From NCBI RefSeq assembly GCF_020707265.1, contig NZ_JAJFEQ010000005.1, forward strand, positions 372,001 to 436,000: a stretch of 64,000 bases of DNA. The letters are read 5' to 3'. Positions 10,367 to 20,051 of the stretch are shown piece by piece (within the stretch, counting starts at the first letter, position 1; every line of letters starts with the position of its first letter). The position numbers and the translations under genes were made by a program. Source of the DNA: Massilia sp. IC2-477 (lineage in GTDB: Bacteria > Pseudomonadota > Gammaproteobacteria > Burkholderiales > Burkholderiaceae_D). The notes under the pieces were generated by a model. That model was not told where the DNA came from. It saw only the letters and a list, made by a program, of their open reading frames with translations, and did no database searches.

Positions 10367-10796
10367 GGACGGCGACCGGCGGCGCGTACAGGAAGCCGAA
10401 GGACACGGCGCCGTCGCGGCCCTCGACCGCATGGTGCATGCGGTGCGCCTGGTACAGGCGCTTGAGATAGCCGCTGCGCGGCGTGTAGCGGAACGGCCAG
10501 CGCCGGTGCACCAGGCCGTCGTGGGCGACGAAGTAGAGCAAACCGTAGGCCGTGACACCGGCGCCGATCCACTGCAAGGGATAGAAGCCGCGCATGCCGA
10601 ACCAGATCATGGCGACCGCCGCGCCGACGAACACCAGGGCGTACAGGTCGTTCTTCTCGAACCAGCCGGTGCGCGCTTCGTGGTGGGAACGGTGCCAGCC
10701 CCAGCCGAACCCATGCATCACGTACTTGTGCGCAACGATGGAAAACACTTCCATCAGCACGACGGTGAGCACGACGATGAAAGCGTTGAGCAGCAT
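10263..10796 (-). CDS. crtZ: Beta-carotene hydroxylase CrtZ, first copy
   Basis: A 177-residue di-iron membrane hydroxylase that adds 3-hydroxyls to the beta-rings, giving zeaxanthin from beta-carotene. The histidine clusters are HKYVMH, HRSHHE and HRMHH, together with WFEKNDLYA, HDGLVH and GYLKRLYQAH. The ATG at 10796 gives MLLNAFIVVL, which lines up with the known Pantoea CrtZ start. Two upstream ATGs (10847, 10865) would add 17 or 23 residues; none of the three has a good ribosome site. The gene converges on crtB and overlaps it by 104 bp. A paralogue lies at 59236. Confidence 0.93.
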   Translation of the reverse strand: MLLNAFIVVLTVVLMEVFSIVAHKYVMHGFGWGWHRSHHEARTGWFEKNDLYALVFVGAAVAMIWFGMRGFYPLQWIGAGVTAYGLLYFVAHDGLVHRRWPFRYTPRSGYLKRLYQAHRMHHAVEGRDGAVSFGFLYAPPVAVLKQQLHALHGGRLQRHPDAATASQDASAATPGAN

Positions 10797-10919
10797 GGCG
10801 AAATAAAGGGTGAGGGAGTATCCGGAGCCTATCACAGGCGCTGCCATGCACGGCTGGCAAGCCACGCCCCGCGCGGTTCAGCGACGGTACAAACCAGTTC
10901 GATCAATGAAAGGAAACCC

Positions 10920-11336
10920 ATGCGTCACCTGCTGTCTGTCCTGCTTTCCTCTGCCTTCCTGCTGGCGCTCCTGCCGGCGTCTGCCGCGACCGTCGAGGTA
11001 CGGGTCTCGAACGTCGCCGGCGGCAAGGGCAAGATCAATGTCGCCGTCTGCGACCGCGCGCGCTTCCTGAAGCAGTGCGCCTACAGCGCTTCCGTGCCGG
11101 CCCAAGCCGGCGAGACCGTGATCAGCCTCAAGGACATTCCACCCGGCACCTGGGCGGTACTGGCCTACCAGGACGAGAACGAGAACAGCGAACTGGACCG
11201 CAATTTCATCGGCATCCCCAAGGAAAACTACGGCTTCAGCCGCGATGCCGCCGGCCGCTTCGGTCCGCCGTCTTTCGAGGACGCGGCAATCGAGGTACGC
11301 GACGGCACCACGACGGCGCCGATCCGCCTCCACTGA
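10920..11336 (+). CDS. DUF2141 secreted protein
   Basis: A 138-residue protein with a signal peptide (MRHLLSVLLSSAFLLALLPASA, cut near AATVEVRV). The mature part matches the DUF2141 pattern: a beta-sandwich with VRVSNVAGGKGKINVAVCD, then PPGTWAVLAYQDENENSELDRNFIGIPKENYGFS. Function unknown. Members of this family are often found near carotenoid genes, and it is divergent from crtZ here, so an envelope role linked to pigment is possible but unproven. The ribosome site AAAGGAAA precedes the ATG at 10920. Confidence 0.85.
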   Translation: MRHLLSVLLSSAFLLALLPASAATVEVRVSNVAGGKGKINVAVCDRARFLKQCAYSASVPAQAGETVISLKDIPPGTWAVLAYQDENENSELDRNFIGIPKENYGFSRDAAGRFGPPSFEDAAIEVRDGTTTAPIRLH

Positions 11337-11510
11337 TGCACCGAAAACGTGCCGAAGCCGCCCGCCGTGCACCCTGCGCGGGCATGCCGCAGTGCAGAAA
11401 AAATAACGGTAGGAATCAGCAAATTCTTCGGGTATCGTTGCTAACCACACACTGCCGGGCAGCGTTTCCGGCGACAATCAATCGATAAGTTTTCCGAGGG
11501 AAACACTGCA

Positions 11511-12986
11511 ATGCATGAATTGGTCAACGCAATCAATGAGTACGTCTGGAGCCTCGCCCTGATCGGCCTGTGCCTGGGCGCCGGCCTGTATTTCTCGATC
11601 CGCTCGCGCTTCCTGCAGCTGCGCCACATCGGCGAGATGTGCCGCCTGATGATGGACGGGAAGAGCTCGGACCAGGGCGTCTCCTCCTTCCAGGCCCTGA
11701 CCATGACCCTGGCCGGCCGCGTCGGCACCGGCAACATCGCCGGCGTCGCCACCGCCATCACCTTCGGCGGCCCCGGCGCCGTGTTCTGGATGTGGATGAT
11801 GGCCTTCCTCGGCGCCAGCTCGGCCTTCGTCGAGTCGACCCTGGGCCAGGTCTACAAGGAATCGATCAACAGGGAATTCCGCGGCGGCCCTGCCTTCTAC
11901 ATCGAGAAAGGCCTGGGCGTGAAATGGTATGCGGTGCTGTTCGCCATCGTGACCATTGTCGCGACCGGCCTGCTGCTGCCGGGCGTGCAGGCCAACTCGA
12001 TCGCCGAGAGCCTGAAGACCGCGGCCGGCATCGACACCATGTATACCGGCATCGCGCTGGCCGTGGTGCTGGCCTTCATCATCTTCGGCGGCGTCAAGCG
12101 TATCGCCCACTTCGCCGAATTCGTGGTGCCCTTCATGGCGCTGGGCTACATCCTGGTGGCCTGCGCCATCGTCGCGATGAACATCGAACAGCTGCCGGGC
12201 GTGCTGAAGCTGATCTTCAGCTCGGCCTTCGGACTGGATGCGGGCTTCGGCGCCATCCTGGGTCTGGCGATCCAGTGGGGCGTGAAGCGCGGCGTGTATT
12301 CGAACGAAGCCGGCCAGGGCACCGGCCCGCACGCCTCGTCGGCCGCTGAAGTGAGCCACCCGGCCAAGCAGGGCCTGGTGCAGGGCTTCTCGGTCTATAT
12401 CGACACCCTGTTCGTCTGCTCGGCGACCGCCTTCATGCTCCTGATCACCGGCCAGTACAACGTCGAAGGCCCGAACGGCGCCCCGATGTTCACCGGCGTG
12501 CAGGGCGTGGCCTCGGGTCCGGGCTACGTGCAGACCGCGCTGGAAAACATCATGCCGGGCTTCGGCGCCCTGTTCGTGGCGATCGCCCTGCTGTTCTTCG
12601 CCGGCACCACCATCGTCGCCTACTACTACATCGCCGAGACCAACATTTCCTACCTGAACCGCACGGTCAACCGCCCGTGGATGACCTTCGTGCTGAAGCT
12701 GTGCATGATCGCCGCCACCATCTATGGCGCCGTGAAGACCGCGGATGTGGCCTGGGCGCTGGGCGACCTGGGCGTGGGCCTGATGGCCTGGCTGAACCTG
12801 ATCGCCATCCTCCTGATGCGCGACACGGCCTTCAAGTGCCTGCGCGACTACGAGGCGCAGAAGAAGCTGGGCAAGGATCCGCAGTTCGACCCGGTGGCGC
12901 TGGGCATCAAGAACGCGCATTTCTGGGAACAGCGCAACAAGCAGGCGCCTGCGCAGGACAAGGTCGCCGGCGAGACCATCGGCTGA
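11511..12986 (+). CDS. Sodium:alanine/glycine symporter, AgcS family
   Basis: A 491-residue integral membrane protein with about ten hydrophobic helices. Family features are SRFLQLRHIGEM near the N-terminus, LAGRVGTGNIAGVATAITFGGPGAVFWMW (the sodium/substrate-binding signature), GVKRGVYSNEAGQGTGPHASSAAEVSHPAKQGLVQ and FVCSATAFMLLITGQYN. It should import alanine or glycine with sodium. It stands alone, with a GAGGGAAACA ribosome site before the ATG. NhaA, another sodium-coupled carrier, follows; the two share dependence on the sodium gradient but are probably separate transcripts. Confidence 0.93.
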   Translation: MHELVNAINEYVWSLALIGLCLGAGLYFSIRSRFLQLRHIGEMCRLMMDGKSSDQGVSSFQALTMTLAGRVGTGNIAGVATAITFGGPGAVFWMWMMAFLGASSAFVESTLGQVYKESINREFRGGPAFYIEKGLGVKWYAVLFAIVTIVATGLLLPGVQANSIAESLKTAAGIDTMYTGIALAVVLAFIIFGGVKRIAHFAEFVVPFMALGYILVACAIVAMNIEQLPGVLKLIFSSAFGLDAGFGAILGLAIQWGVKRGVYSNEAGQGTGPHASSAAEVSHPAKQGLVQGFSVYIDTLFVCSATAFMLLITGQYNVEGPNGAPMFTGVQGVASGPGYVQTALENIMPGFGALFVAIALLFFAGTTIVAYYYIAETNISYLNRTVNRPWMTFVLKLCMIAATIYGAVKTADVAWALGDLGVGLMAWLNLIAILLMRDTAFKCLRDYEAQKKLGKDPQFDPVALGIKNAHFWEQRNKQAPAQDKVAGETIG

Positions 12987-13020
12987 GGCAACTGGGCCGG
13001 GCGCGCGAGCGTCCCGGCGT

Positions 13021-13115
13021 GCTATCATGGTCGCGGGTGATCGTGCCGCCAAGGGCACGACAGGATGCGCGATGGTCGGGCCGCCACGCGGCTTATTCGC
13101 GACCATCATGCACAG
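13021..13115 (+). promoter_or_regulatory. Structured RNA leader candidate upstream of nhaA
   Basis: In the 186-bp gap before nhaA three helices can be drawn. P1 pairs 13027-13035 (ATGGTCGCG) with 13098-13106 (CGCGACCAT), 9 bp. P2 pairs 13041-13047 (TCGTGCC) with 13054-13060 (GGCACGA), 7 bp with a 6-nt loop. P3 pairs 13080-13084 (GCCGC) with 13088-13092 (GCGGC). P2 and P3 lie inside P1, giving a three-way junction about 70 nt before the start codon. Known nhaA-I and nhaA-II motifs (lithium/sodium-type riboswitches) occupy this position in other bacteria. I cannot match this sequence to either consensus by eye. Confidence 0.45.
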
Positions 13116-13172
13116 CATCCATCCCGCTTCTTCTTTTCCTTTCCGATCGCAGCACGCAGCCCTGGGGGCCGC

Positions 13173-14420
<1,248 letters not shown>

Positions 14421-14815
14421 GAACAATCACTTCGAAGTTAGTTGCTTGTATCGAGCACGCAGCCCATGGACCATTAGCCGACGGTGTTCGCACTGAGTAG
14501 TGCAACTCATTCTGTTTGCCTTCGAAGATCCAGGTGTAGCTTTGAGCATCTTCGCGAGTAGGAGGCTGCCCAAACTGAGCTTGATAAAAATGTTTGATTC
14601 TTTCCCGATCCTCATTGAGACCAAACGCCTGCCAGTCGATATGCATCGGCTTGTCGGATGCGCCGTGTACGTGCTGCCTGCACATGAGCACCGCTCCCGC
14701 AGGTAGCTTCTTATTGCCGACGCTATCCGATTCCGCAGCAGCGGCAGTGCACCCTAGACAGACGGCACCTAGCAGCAGAAGATTTTTCGAATTCATTTTG
14801 AGTCCAGGTCGAGTC

Positions 14816-15193
14816 TCAACGCTTACCAGCTGAAAGTGCGAGACGCTCGGGTAGAACGGCCTCGGAGAGAAATAGCCAGTCATGGTTAGGCAGGGCAATT
14901 CCGATGCCTTCAACTTGATAGGCGCCGTTCAGATTCGGCTCAAAGAACCACTGCGGTTCCTGCGTCAATGCTGCGCCAAGGTGCATGACCAAAAGGGTGC
15001 ATGTGCCGGAAGCCAGCTTTAGTGTGCTGTCGTCCAGGTCCGTCAGTTGCGCCCGGCCGGTTTGAATGAGGCCGCCGCCCTGCCGAAGGTAGACGAAGCC
15101 AAGCTCTATCCCGGCTATTTTCCAAGCATCCAGTTGTGCAAGCGGTTCCATCGTTCCGCTTGGCAAAAGACTCAAGCCACGATCCTTTTCCAT
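14816..15193 (-). CDS. Hypothetical protein
   Basis: A 125-residue protein, not recognised. It is acidic and beta-rich in appearance (LAQLDAWKIAGIELGFVYLRQ ends in a hydrophobic stretch; later PNHDWLFLSEAVLPERLAL). No signal peptide or membrane segment was seen. It lies 19 bp upstream of the secreted hypothetical at 14796, so the two are probably co-transcribed. GC content is lower than in the neighbours, which may mean acquired genes. The ATG at 15193 is the only good start. Confidence 0.45.
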   Translation of the reverse strand: MEKDRGLSLLPSGTMEPLAQLDAWKIAGIELGFVYLRQGGGLIQTGRAQLTDLDDSTLKLASGTCTLLVMHLGAALTQEPQWFFEPNLNGAYQVEGIGIALPNHDWLFLSEAVLPERLALSAGKR

Positions 15194-15361
15194 CAGGCCA
15201 GTATATCGACGGCGATCGCAGTATTGACAGGTGCGATGCCGGAGGGCGCGACTTTATGTCGGGCGGGTACGCGTAACACCTTACGTGCAACATTTCCTTA
15301 CAGATGGGCAACCGCGCTTAACGGTCAGGCAACAGAGAATGGCTTCCCTGCTTTTCGACCG

Positions 15362-15931
15362 ATGACCATGAAACTCGCCACCTTCGCCCTCGCCGCTGCC
15401 TTCCTCTGCACCCAGTCCCTCGCCTACGCCGTCCCCGTGACCGATTGGCGCGCCGACGACCTGCTGATGCAGGCGCCGGAGATCAAGAAAGAACTCGCCC
15501 TGAGCGAAAACCAGAACCTGCTGTGGGAACAGAGCCTGCGCAAGACCCGCGCCATCCTCCGCCTGCGCAAGGAACGCCGCGACGAACTGGACGCCGCCTC
15601 GCGCAAGCTGGCGGCCGAGCCTTCCGCGGAAATGCGGACGCTCGCCGCGGCGCTCGCCGACGATGCCGCATCGGTGCATGACGAGGACAAGGAACTGCGC
15701 GAGATCTGGTTCACGATGAACGACGCGCTCGACGACCGCCAGCGTGCGCTGGTGCTGGCGCGTTTCAGGAGCATGCTGGAGCGCCAGCCGCCGGGGCCCG
15801 GCGAAGGCCGGCCGGAACGCGCCGGGAAACCGGAGGGTGGAGAGCGTGGCGGACGGGGCGGCCGCGGGCCAGGTGGTGGCGGGCCGTCCGGCGGTGGCAG
15901 TATCGGGATGGGAATGGGCCGCGGATTCTAG
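15362..15931 (+). CDS. Periplasmic CpxP/Spy-like protein with Gly/Arg-rich tail
   Basis: A 189-residue secreted protein. The signal peptide is MTMKLATFALAAAFLCTQSLAYA (a start at the second Met, 15368, is equally possible). The mature part is helical and charged, with ELALSENQNLLWEQSLRKT and later DDRQRALVLARFRSMLERQ. It resembles the LTxxQ-containing CpxP/Spy/heavy-metal sensor group, here with 'LSENQ' and 'DDRQ' in place of the usual LTxxQ. The last 45 residues are Gly/Arg/Pro-rich (GGRGGRGPGGGGPSGGGS). A chaperone or metal-binding role is inference. Confidence 0.6.
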   Translation: MTMKLATFALAAAFLCTQSLAYAVPVTDWRADDLLMQAPEIKKELALSENQNLLWEQSLRKTRAILRLRKERRDELDAASRKLAAEPSAEMRTLAAALADDAASVHDEDKELREIWFTMNDALDDRQRALVLARFRSMLERQPPGPGEGRPERAGKPEGGERGGRGGRGPGGGGPSGGGSIGMGMGRGF

Positions 15932-15949
15932 AACGGGTGTGGCGTCTCC

Positions 15950-15989
15950 ACAAACTTGGGCACCGGCCTTCGCCGGTGCGACGGTCTTG
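15950..15989. repeat. REP-like palindromic repeat, copy 1
   Basis: The 40-bp segment ACAAACTTGGG plus a CACCGGC-CTTC-GCCGGTG hairpin (15961-15978) and the tail CGACGGTCTTG recurs at 43195-43233. It lies between two convergent genes. The hairpin base pair C-G at its outer end is T-A in the other copy, so pairing is conserved while sequence changes. Confidence 0.7.
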
Positions 15990-16002
15990 AGGCTGACTAA
16001 AG

Positions 16003-16662
16003 TTACTTCAGGCGGCAGGTCAGCGCCCAGCAGAACTCGCCGCGCCCGATCTTGATCTCCCGGACCGCCGTGCCCAGGCGCTTGCGCAGCGCGCTGTCGG
16101 TCGGATAATTCTTGGGCAATTCGTGGCGCACGCCGTCGGCATCGACGAACTGGGCCCAGGTATTGCCCTGGGCATCGGTGCGTGCGATGGTCGGGCTCGC
16201 ACCTTCGACATACACGTCGTCGATGATCACCAGCAGCGCATCCTTGCCGATGCGGGCGCGCAGGCCGGCCAGGAAGGTGTCCTGCTCTTCCTTCTTGAAA
16301 TGCGACCACAGGAATCCGGCAAAGACTGCCGTGAACTTCCCGAGGTCGCCCGGCAGGTTCAAGGCATCGACCACGCGGTAGCGCACGTTCTCCAGGCCTT
16401 GCCCGTGCTCGCGCGCCACCTCCAGCATGGCCTCGCTGATGTCGGTGGCGAGGACCGATTCGGCCGTCTCGGCAATGGCGTCGGTCCAGAAGCCGGTACC
16501 GCAGCCGAGCTCCAGCACGGTGTGCCCGCGCATCAGGTCGGCGACCTGTTCGGCCATGTCCTCGAGGTCGTCCTGGCGGTCCTCGTCGGTTTCGTCGTGG
16601 AACTGGGCGTCGTAGTGGTCCGCAATGGCAGTGTAGAAATCTACAACAGGGTTATTGCTCAT
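16003..16662 (-). CDS. Class I SAM-dependent methyltransferase
   Basis: A 219-residue Rossmann-fold methyltransferase. The SAM-binding motif I is HTVLELGCGTGFWTDAI (about residues 43-59), followed by motif II VLATDISEAML and the post-II DALNLP acidic loop. LLVIIDDVYVEG and the C-terminal GRGEFCWALTCRLK follow. It resembles small-molecule or UbiE/Coq5-like enzymes; the substrate is unknown. It is encoded just behind cysB on the same strand (16 bp apart), so it may be co-transcribed with cysB, which is unusual for a stand-alone regulator. Confidence 0.8.
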   Translation of the reverse strand: MSNNPVVDFYTAIADHYDAQFHDETDEDRQDDLEDMAEQVADLMRGHTVLELGCGTGFWTDAIAETAESVLATDISEAMLEVAREHGQGLENVRYRVVDALNLPGDLGKFTAVFAGFLWSHFKKEEQDTFLAGLRARIGKDALLVIIDDVYVEGASPTIARTDAQGNTWAQFVDADGVRHELPKNYPTDSALRKRLGTAVREIKIGRGEFCWALTCRLK

Positions 16663-16678
16663 GGTCTTTCCTTGATTC

Positions 16679-17617
16679 TTAGAGTTCGTAGTTCTCGCCG
16701 CCGCGCATGGCGGACTCGACCATCTTGCGGTTCAGGGTCGGCGCCAGCAGTTCGATGAAAGTATAGATATAGCTGCGCAGGTAGGCGCCCTGCTTGATCG
16801 CCACGCGCGACACGTTCATGCCGAACAGCTGGCCGACGGGAATGGCGCGCAGGTTGCGGTCGCGTTCCGGGTCGAAGGCCATGCCGGCAATGATGCCCAC
16901 GCCCATGCCGAGCTCGACATAGGTCTTGATGACGTCGGCGTCGATCGCTTCCAGCAGCACGTCCGGCTTCAGGTTACGCAAACCGAAAGCGTGGTCGATC
17001 TTGCTGCGGCCGGCAAAGGCGGCATCATAGGTGATCACCGGGTAGCTGGCGATCTCTTCCAGCGACACCGCCTTCGAGCGGGTCAGCGGGTGTTCGTGCG
17101 GCACCACCACCACGTGCTCCCACTGGTAGCACGGCAACGTGATCAGGCCCTCGACCGCTGCAATGGATTCGGTGGCGATCGCCAGGTCGGCCTGGTCGTT
17201 CTTGACCATGTCGGCGATCTGGCGGGGATTTCCTTGCAATAAAGACAAGCGCACCTTGGGGAATTTCTGCATGAAAGCCTGCACCACCTTGGGCAGCATG
17301 TAGCGCGCCTGGGTGTGGGTGGTGGCGATGGTGAAGCTGCCGCTGTCGTGGGCCGCGTATTCCTTGCCGATGCGCTTGAGGCTGTCGATCTCCTGCATGA
17401 TCAGCTCGACCGACTGCAGCACCAGCCGGCCCGGCTCGGTGAGGCCGCGGATGCGCTTGCCGTGGCGGGTGAAGATGTCGACTCCCAGCTCTTCCTCGAG
17501 CTCGATGATGGCTTTCGAGACCCCGGGCTGGGAGGTGAACAGCGCCTTGGCCGCATCGGTCAGGTTGTAGTTCTGGCGGACGGCTTCGCGCACGAAGCGC
17601 AGCTGGTGAAGGTTCAT
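16679..17617 (-). CDS. cysB: CysB-type LysR transcriptional regulator
   Basis: A 312-residue LysR-family protein. The N-terminal winged helix begins MNLHQLRFVREAVRQNYNLTDAAKALFTSQPGVSKAIIELEEELG, which is characteristic of CysB/Cbl. The effector domain includes TTHTQARYMLP, GNPRQIADMVKNDQADLAIATE and LGMGVGIIAGMAFD. CysB responds to O-acetylserine or N-acetylserine and activates sulfate assimilation genes. It is divergent from the cysI operon with a 180-bp intergenic region carrying an inverted repeat, which fits direct control. Confidence 0.92.
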   Translation of the reverse strand: MNLHQLRFVREAVRQNYNLTDAAKALFTSQPGVSKAIIELEEELGVDIFTRHGKRIRGLTEPGRLVLQSVELIMQEIDSLKRIGKEYAAHDSGSFTIATTHTQARYMLPKVVQAFMQKFPKVRLSLLQGNPRQIADMVKNDQADLAIATESIAAVEGLITLPCYQWEHVVVVPHEHPLTRSKAVSLEEIASYPVITYDAAFAGRSKIDHAFGLRNLKPDVLLEAIDADVIKTYVELGMGVGIIAGMAFDPERDRNLRAIPVGQLFGMNVSRVAIKQGAYLRSYIYTFIELLAPTLNRKMVESAMRGGENYEL

Positions 17618-17666
17618 GAAGTGATATGGGTTCTTGTGATTGTGTCAGCAGACGACATTTTAAGAT

Positions 17667-17721
17667 GCTTATTCAAGTTACGCATATAAGCAAATGAAAT
17701 CTCCGTAGTTTGGAATATATA
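17667..17721 (+). promoter_or_regulatory. Putative CysB box and cysI promoter
   Basis: In the cysB-cysI gap, GCTTAT (17667-17672) and ATAAGC (17686-17691) form a perfect inverted repeat with 13 bp between. The size and AT-rich character suit a LysR-type operator. A possible -10, TATATA, is at 17716-17721 with no recognisable -35, which suits an activator-dependent promoter. Assignment to CysB is inference from position. Confidence 0.45.
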
Positions 17722-17797
17722 GACTGGTCCGTACACTTGCCCAACCATTTAACGGGTGGACAGTGTAGCAATGGGTCTACCCACACCGGACGAGACC

Positions 17798-19486
17798 ATG
17801 TACCGCTACGACCACTACGACCATCTCATCGTGCGCGAACGCATCGCGCAGTACCGCAGCCAGGTGGAGCGCCGCCTGAACGGTGAGCTGCTAGAGGAAG
17901 AATTCCTGCCGCTGCGCCTGCAGAACGGCCTTTACATGCAGCGCCACGCCTACATGCTGCGCGTTGCCGTGCCCTACGGCCTGCTGGCGTCGAAGCAGAT
18001 GCGCATGTTCGCCCACATTGCCCGTAAGTACGACCGCGGCTACGGCCACTTCACCACCCGCCAGAACATCCAGTACAACTGGATCGAGCTGGAGCAGACG
18101 CCGCAGATCCTGGAAGACCTGGCCTCGGTCGAGATGCACGCCATCCAGACTTCGGGCAACTGCATCCGCAACATCACCACCGACGAATTCGCCGGCGTGG
18201 CCGCCGACGAGATCATCGATCCGCGTCCGTTCGCCGAAATCCTGCGCCAGTGGAGCACCTTCCACCCCGAATTCATCGCCCTGCCCCGCAAGTTCAAGGT
18301 CGCGATCAACGGCGCCGTCGAAGACCGCGCCGCGATCGCCATCCACGACATCGGCCTGACCCTGGTGCGCAACGACGCAGGCGAAGTCGGCTTCAAGTTC
18401 ATGGCCGGCGGCGGCATGGGCCGTACCCCGATCCTGGGCTCGGTGATCCGCGACTTCCTGCCGTGGCAGCACCTGCTGACCTATACCGAAGCCGTGATGC
18501 GCGTGTATAACCAGCACGGCCGCCGCGACAACAAGTACAAGGCACGCATCAAGATCCTCCTGAAAGCCCTGGGCGTGGAAGAATTCACCCGCCAGGTCGA
18601 AGAAGAGTGGAAAGACCTGAAGGACGGTCCGGAAACCCTGACCCAGGACGAATTCGACCGCGTCGCCCAGTGGTTCCAGCCGCACGGCTACGCCCAGCTG
18701 GAAGACATCGATGTCACCGCCCAGCACGCGGACAACCGCGCCTTTGCCAACTGGGTCAACCGCAACGTCAAGCCGCACAAGGTGCCGGGCTACGCCGCCG
18801 TGGTGCTGTCGCTGAAGAAGACCGGCGTGCCGCCGGGCGACGCCACCGCCGAGCAGATGGACTTCGTGGCAGATCTGGCCGACAAGTACAGCTTCGGCGA
18901 ACTGCGCGTGACCCACGAGCAGAACCTGGTGCTGGCCGACGTCGAGCAGTCGAAGCTGTTCGAACTGTGGCAGCTGGTCAAGGCCAAGGGCCTGGCAACG
19001 CCGAACATCGGCCTGCTGACCGACATCATCGCCTGCCCGGGCGGCGACTTCTGCTCGCTGGCGAACGCCAAGTCGATCCCGATCGCGGCCGCGATTGCCG
19101 AGCGTTTCGACAACCTCGACTTCCAGCACGACATCGGCGACATCGAACTGAACATCTCGGGCTGCATCAACGCCTGCGGTCACCACCACGTGGGCGCGAT
19201 CGGCATCCTCGGCGTCGACAAGGACGGCAGCGAGTGGTACCAGGTGTCGATCGGCGGCTCGCAGGGCAATAACTCGGCGATCGGCAAGATCATCGGCCCT
19301 TCCTTCTCGGCACAGCAGATGCCGGAAGTGGTCGGCCGCCTGCTCGAAGTCTACGTGCGCGAGCGCTTCGAAGGCGAACGCTTCGTCGACACCGTGCAGC
19401 GCCTCGGCATCACGCCGTTCAAGGAACATGTCTATGCCACGCCGATCGCGGCGGGCGAACTGGTTGGGGAAGACCACTATGCCTAA
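17798..19486 (+). CDS. cysI: Sulfite reductase haemoprotein subunit CysI
   Basis: A 562-residue nitrite/sulfite reductase that reduces sulfite to sulfide with six electrons, using sirohaem coupled to a 4Fe-4S cluster. The cluster/haem cysteines are C413 and C419 (CPGGDFC) and C456 and C460 (CINAC). GGGMGRTPILG and RLQNGLYMQRHAYMLRV are also conserved. The start MYRYDHYDHLIVRERI at 17798 is the family start; upstream in-frame GTG (17756) and ATG (17771) would add 14 or 9 residues. It overlaps the DUF934 gene by 8 bp. No CysJ flavoprotein is here, so electrons must come from another partner such as ferredoxin. Confidence 0.92.
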   Translation: MYRYDHYDHLIVRERIAQYRSQVERRLNGELLEEEFLPLRLQNGLYMQRHAYMLRVAVPYGLLASKQMRMFAHIARKYDRGYGHFTTRQNIQYNWIELEQTPQILEDLASVEMHAIQTSGNCIRNITTDEFAGVAADEIIDPRPFAEILRQWSTFHPEFIALPRKFKVAINGAVEDRAAIAIHDIGLTLVRNDAGEVGFKFMAGGGMGRTPILGSVIRDFLPWQHLLTYTEAVMRVYNQHGRRDNKYKARIKILLKALGVEEFTRQVEEEWKDLKDGPETLTQDEFDRVAQWFQPHGYAQLEDIDVTAQHADNRAFANWVNRNVKPHKVPGYAAVVLSLKKTGVPPGDATAEQMDFVADLADKYSFGELRVTHEQNLVLADVEQSKLFELWQLVKAKGLATPNIGLLTDIIACPGGDFCSLANAKSIPIAAAIAERFDNLDFQHDIGDIELNISGCINACGHHHVGAIGILGVDKDGSEWYQVSIGGSQGNNSAIGKIIGPSFSAQQMPEVVGRLLEVYVRERFEGERFVDTVQRLGITPFKEHVYATPIAAGELVGEDHYA

Positions 19487-20042
19487 TTTTGTCCTGCACA
19501 AGCAGATCATCAAACACCGCGAAGTGGTCGAGGACGACTGGAGCGTGCTGCGCCTGGTCGAAGGCGACACCCCGGAAGCCGTCGACGTCCCGGAAGGCAA
19601 GATCATCGTGCCCTTGACCGTGTGGCAGGCGCAGCGCGCCGCGCTGCTAGGGCGCACCGAGATCGGCGTCTGGCTGGCGCCGGACGAGCAGGCAGCCGCA
19701 ATCAAGGAAGATCTGCATCGCTTTGGCGTGGTCGCCGTCGACTTCCCGAAGTTCTCGGACGGCCGTGGCTACTCGACCGCGTTCAACCTGCGCAAGCGCC
19801 TGGCCTATACGGGCGAGCTGCGCGCCATCGGCGACGTGCTGCGTGACCAGTTGTGGCCCATGTCGCGCGTCGGCTTCGATGCCTTCGCCACCCGCCAGGA
19901 CCGCAGCATCCATGATGCGCTGAAGGGCTTGACCGTGTTCTCGGAAACCTATCAAGCATCGGTCGACCAGCCGCTGCCGCTGTTCCGCCGTGCGCCGCGC
20001 GGCACGCCGCCTGAACTCACCGATATCGGTGCAGGCATCTAA
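19479..20042 (+). CDS. DUF934 sulfite-reduction accessory protein
   Basis: A 187-residue protein of the DUF934 family. Conserved pieces are KIIVPLTVWQAQRAALL, VVAVDFPKFSDGRGYSTAFNLRKRL and GELRAIGDVLRDQLWPMSRVGFDAF. The family is consistently encoded between cysI and cysH in proteobacteria that lack cysJ and is thought to support sulfite reductase, perhaps in electron supply or assembly; its biochemistry is unsettled. The ATG at 19479 overlaps the cysI stop by 8 bp and is favoured over an upstream frame extension at 19428. Confidence 0.88.
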   Translation: MPNFVLHKQIIKHREVVEDDWSVLRLVEGDTPEAVDVPEGKIIVPLTVWQAQRAALLGRTEIGVWLAPDEQAAAIKEDLHRFGVVAVDFPKFSDGRGYSTAFNLRKRLAYTGELRAIGDVLRDQLWPMSRVGFDAFATRQDRSIHDALKGLTVFSETYQASVDQPLPLFRRAPRGTPPELTDIGAGI

Positions 20043-20051
20043 GGAATCACC

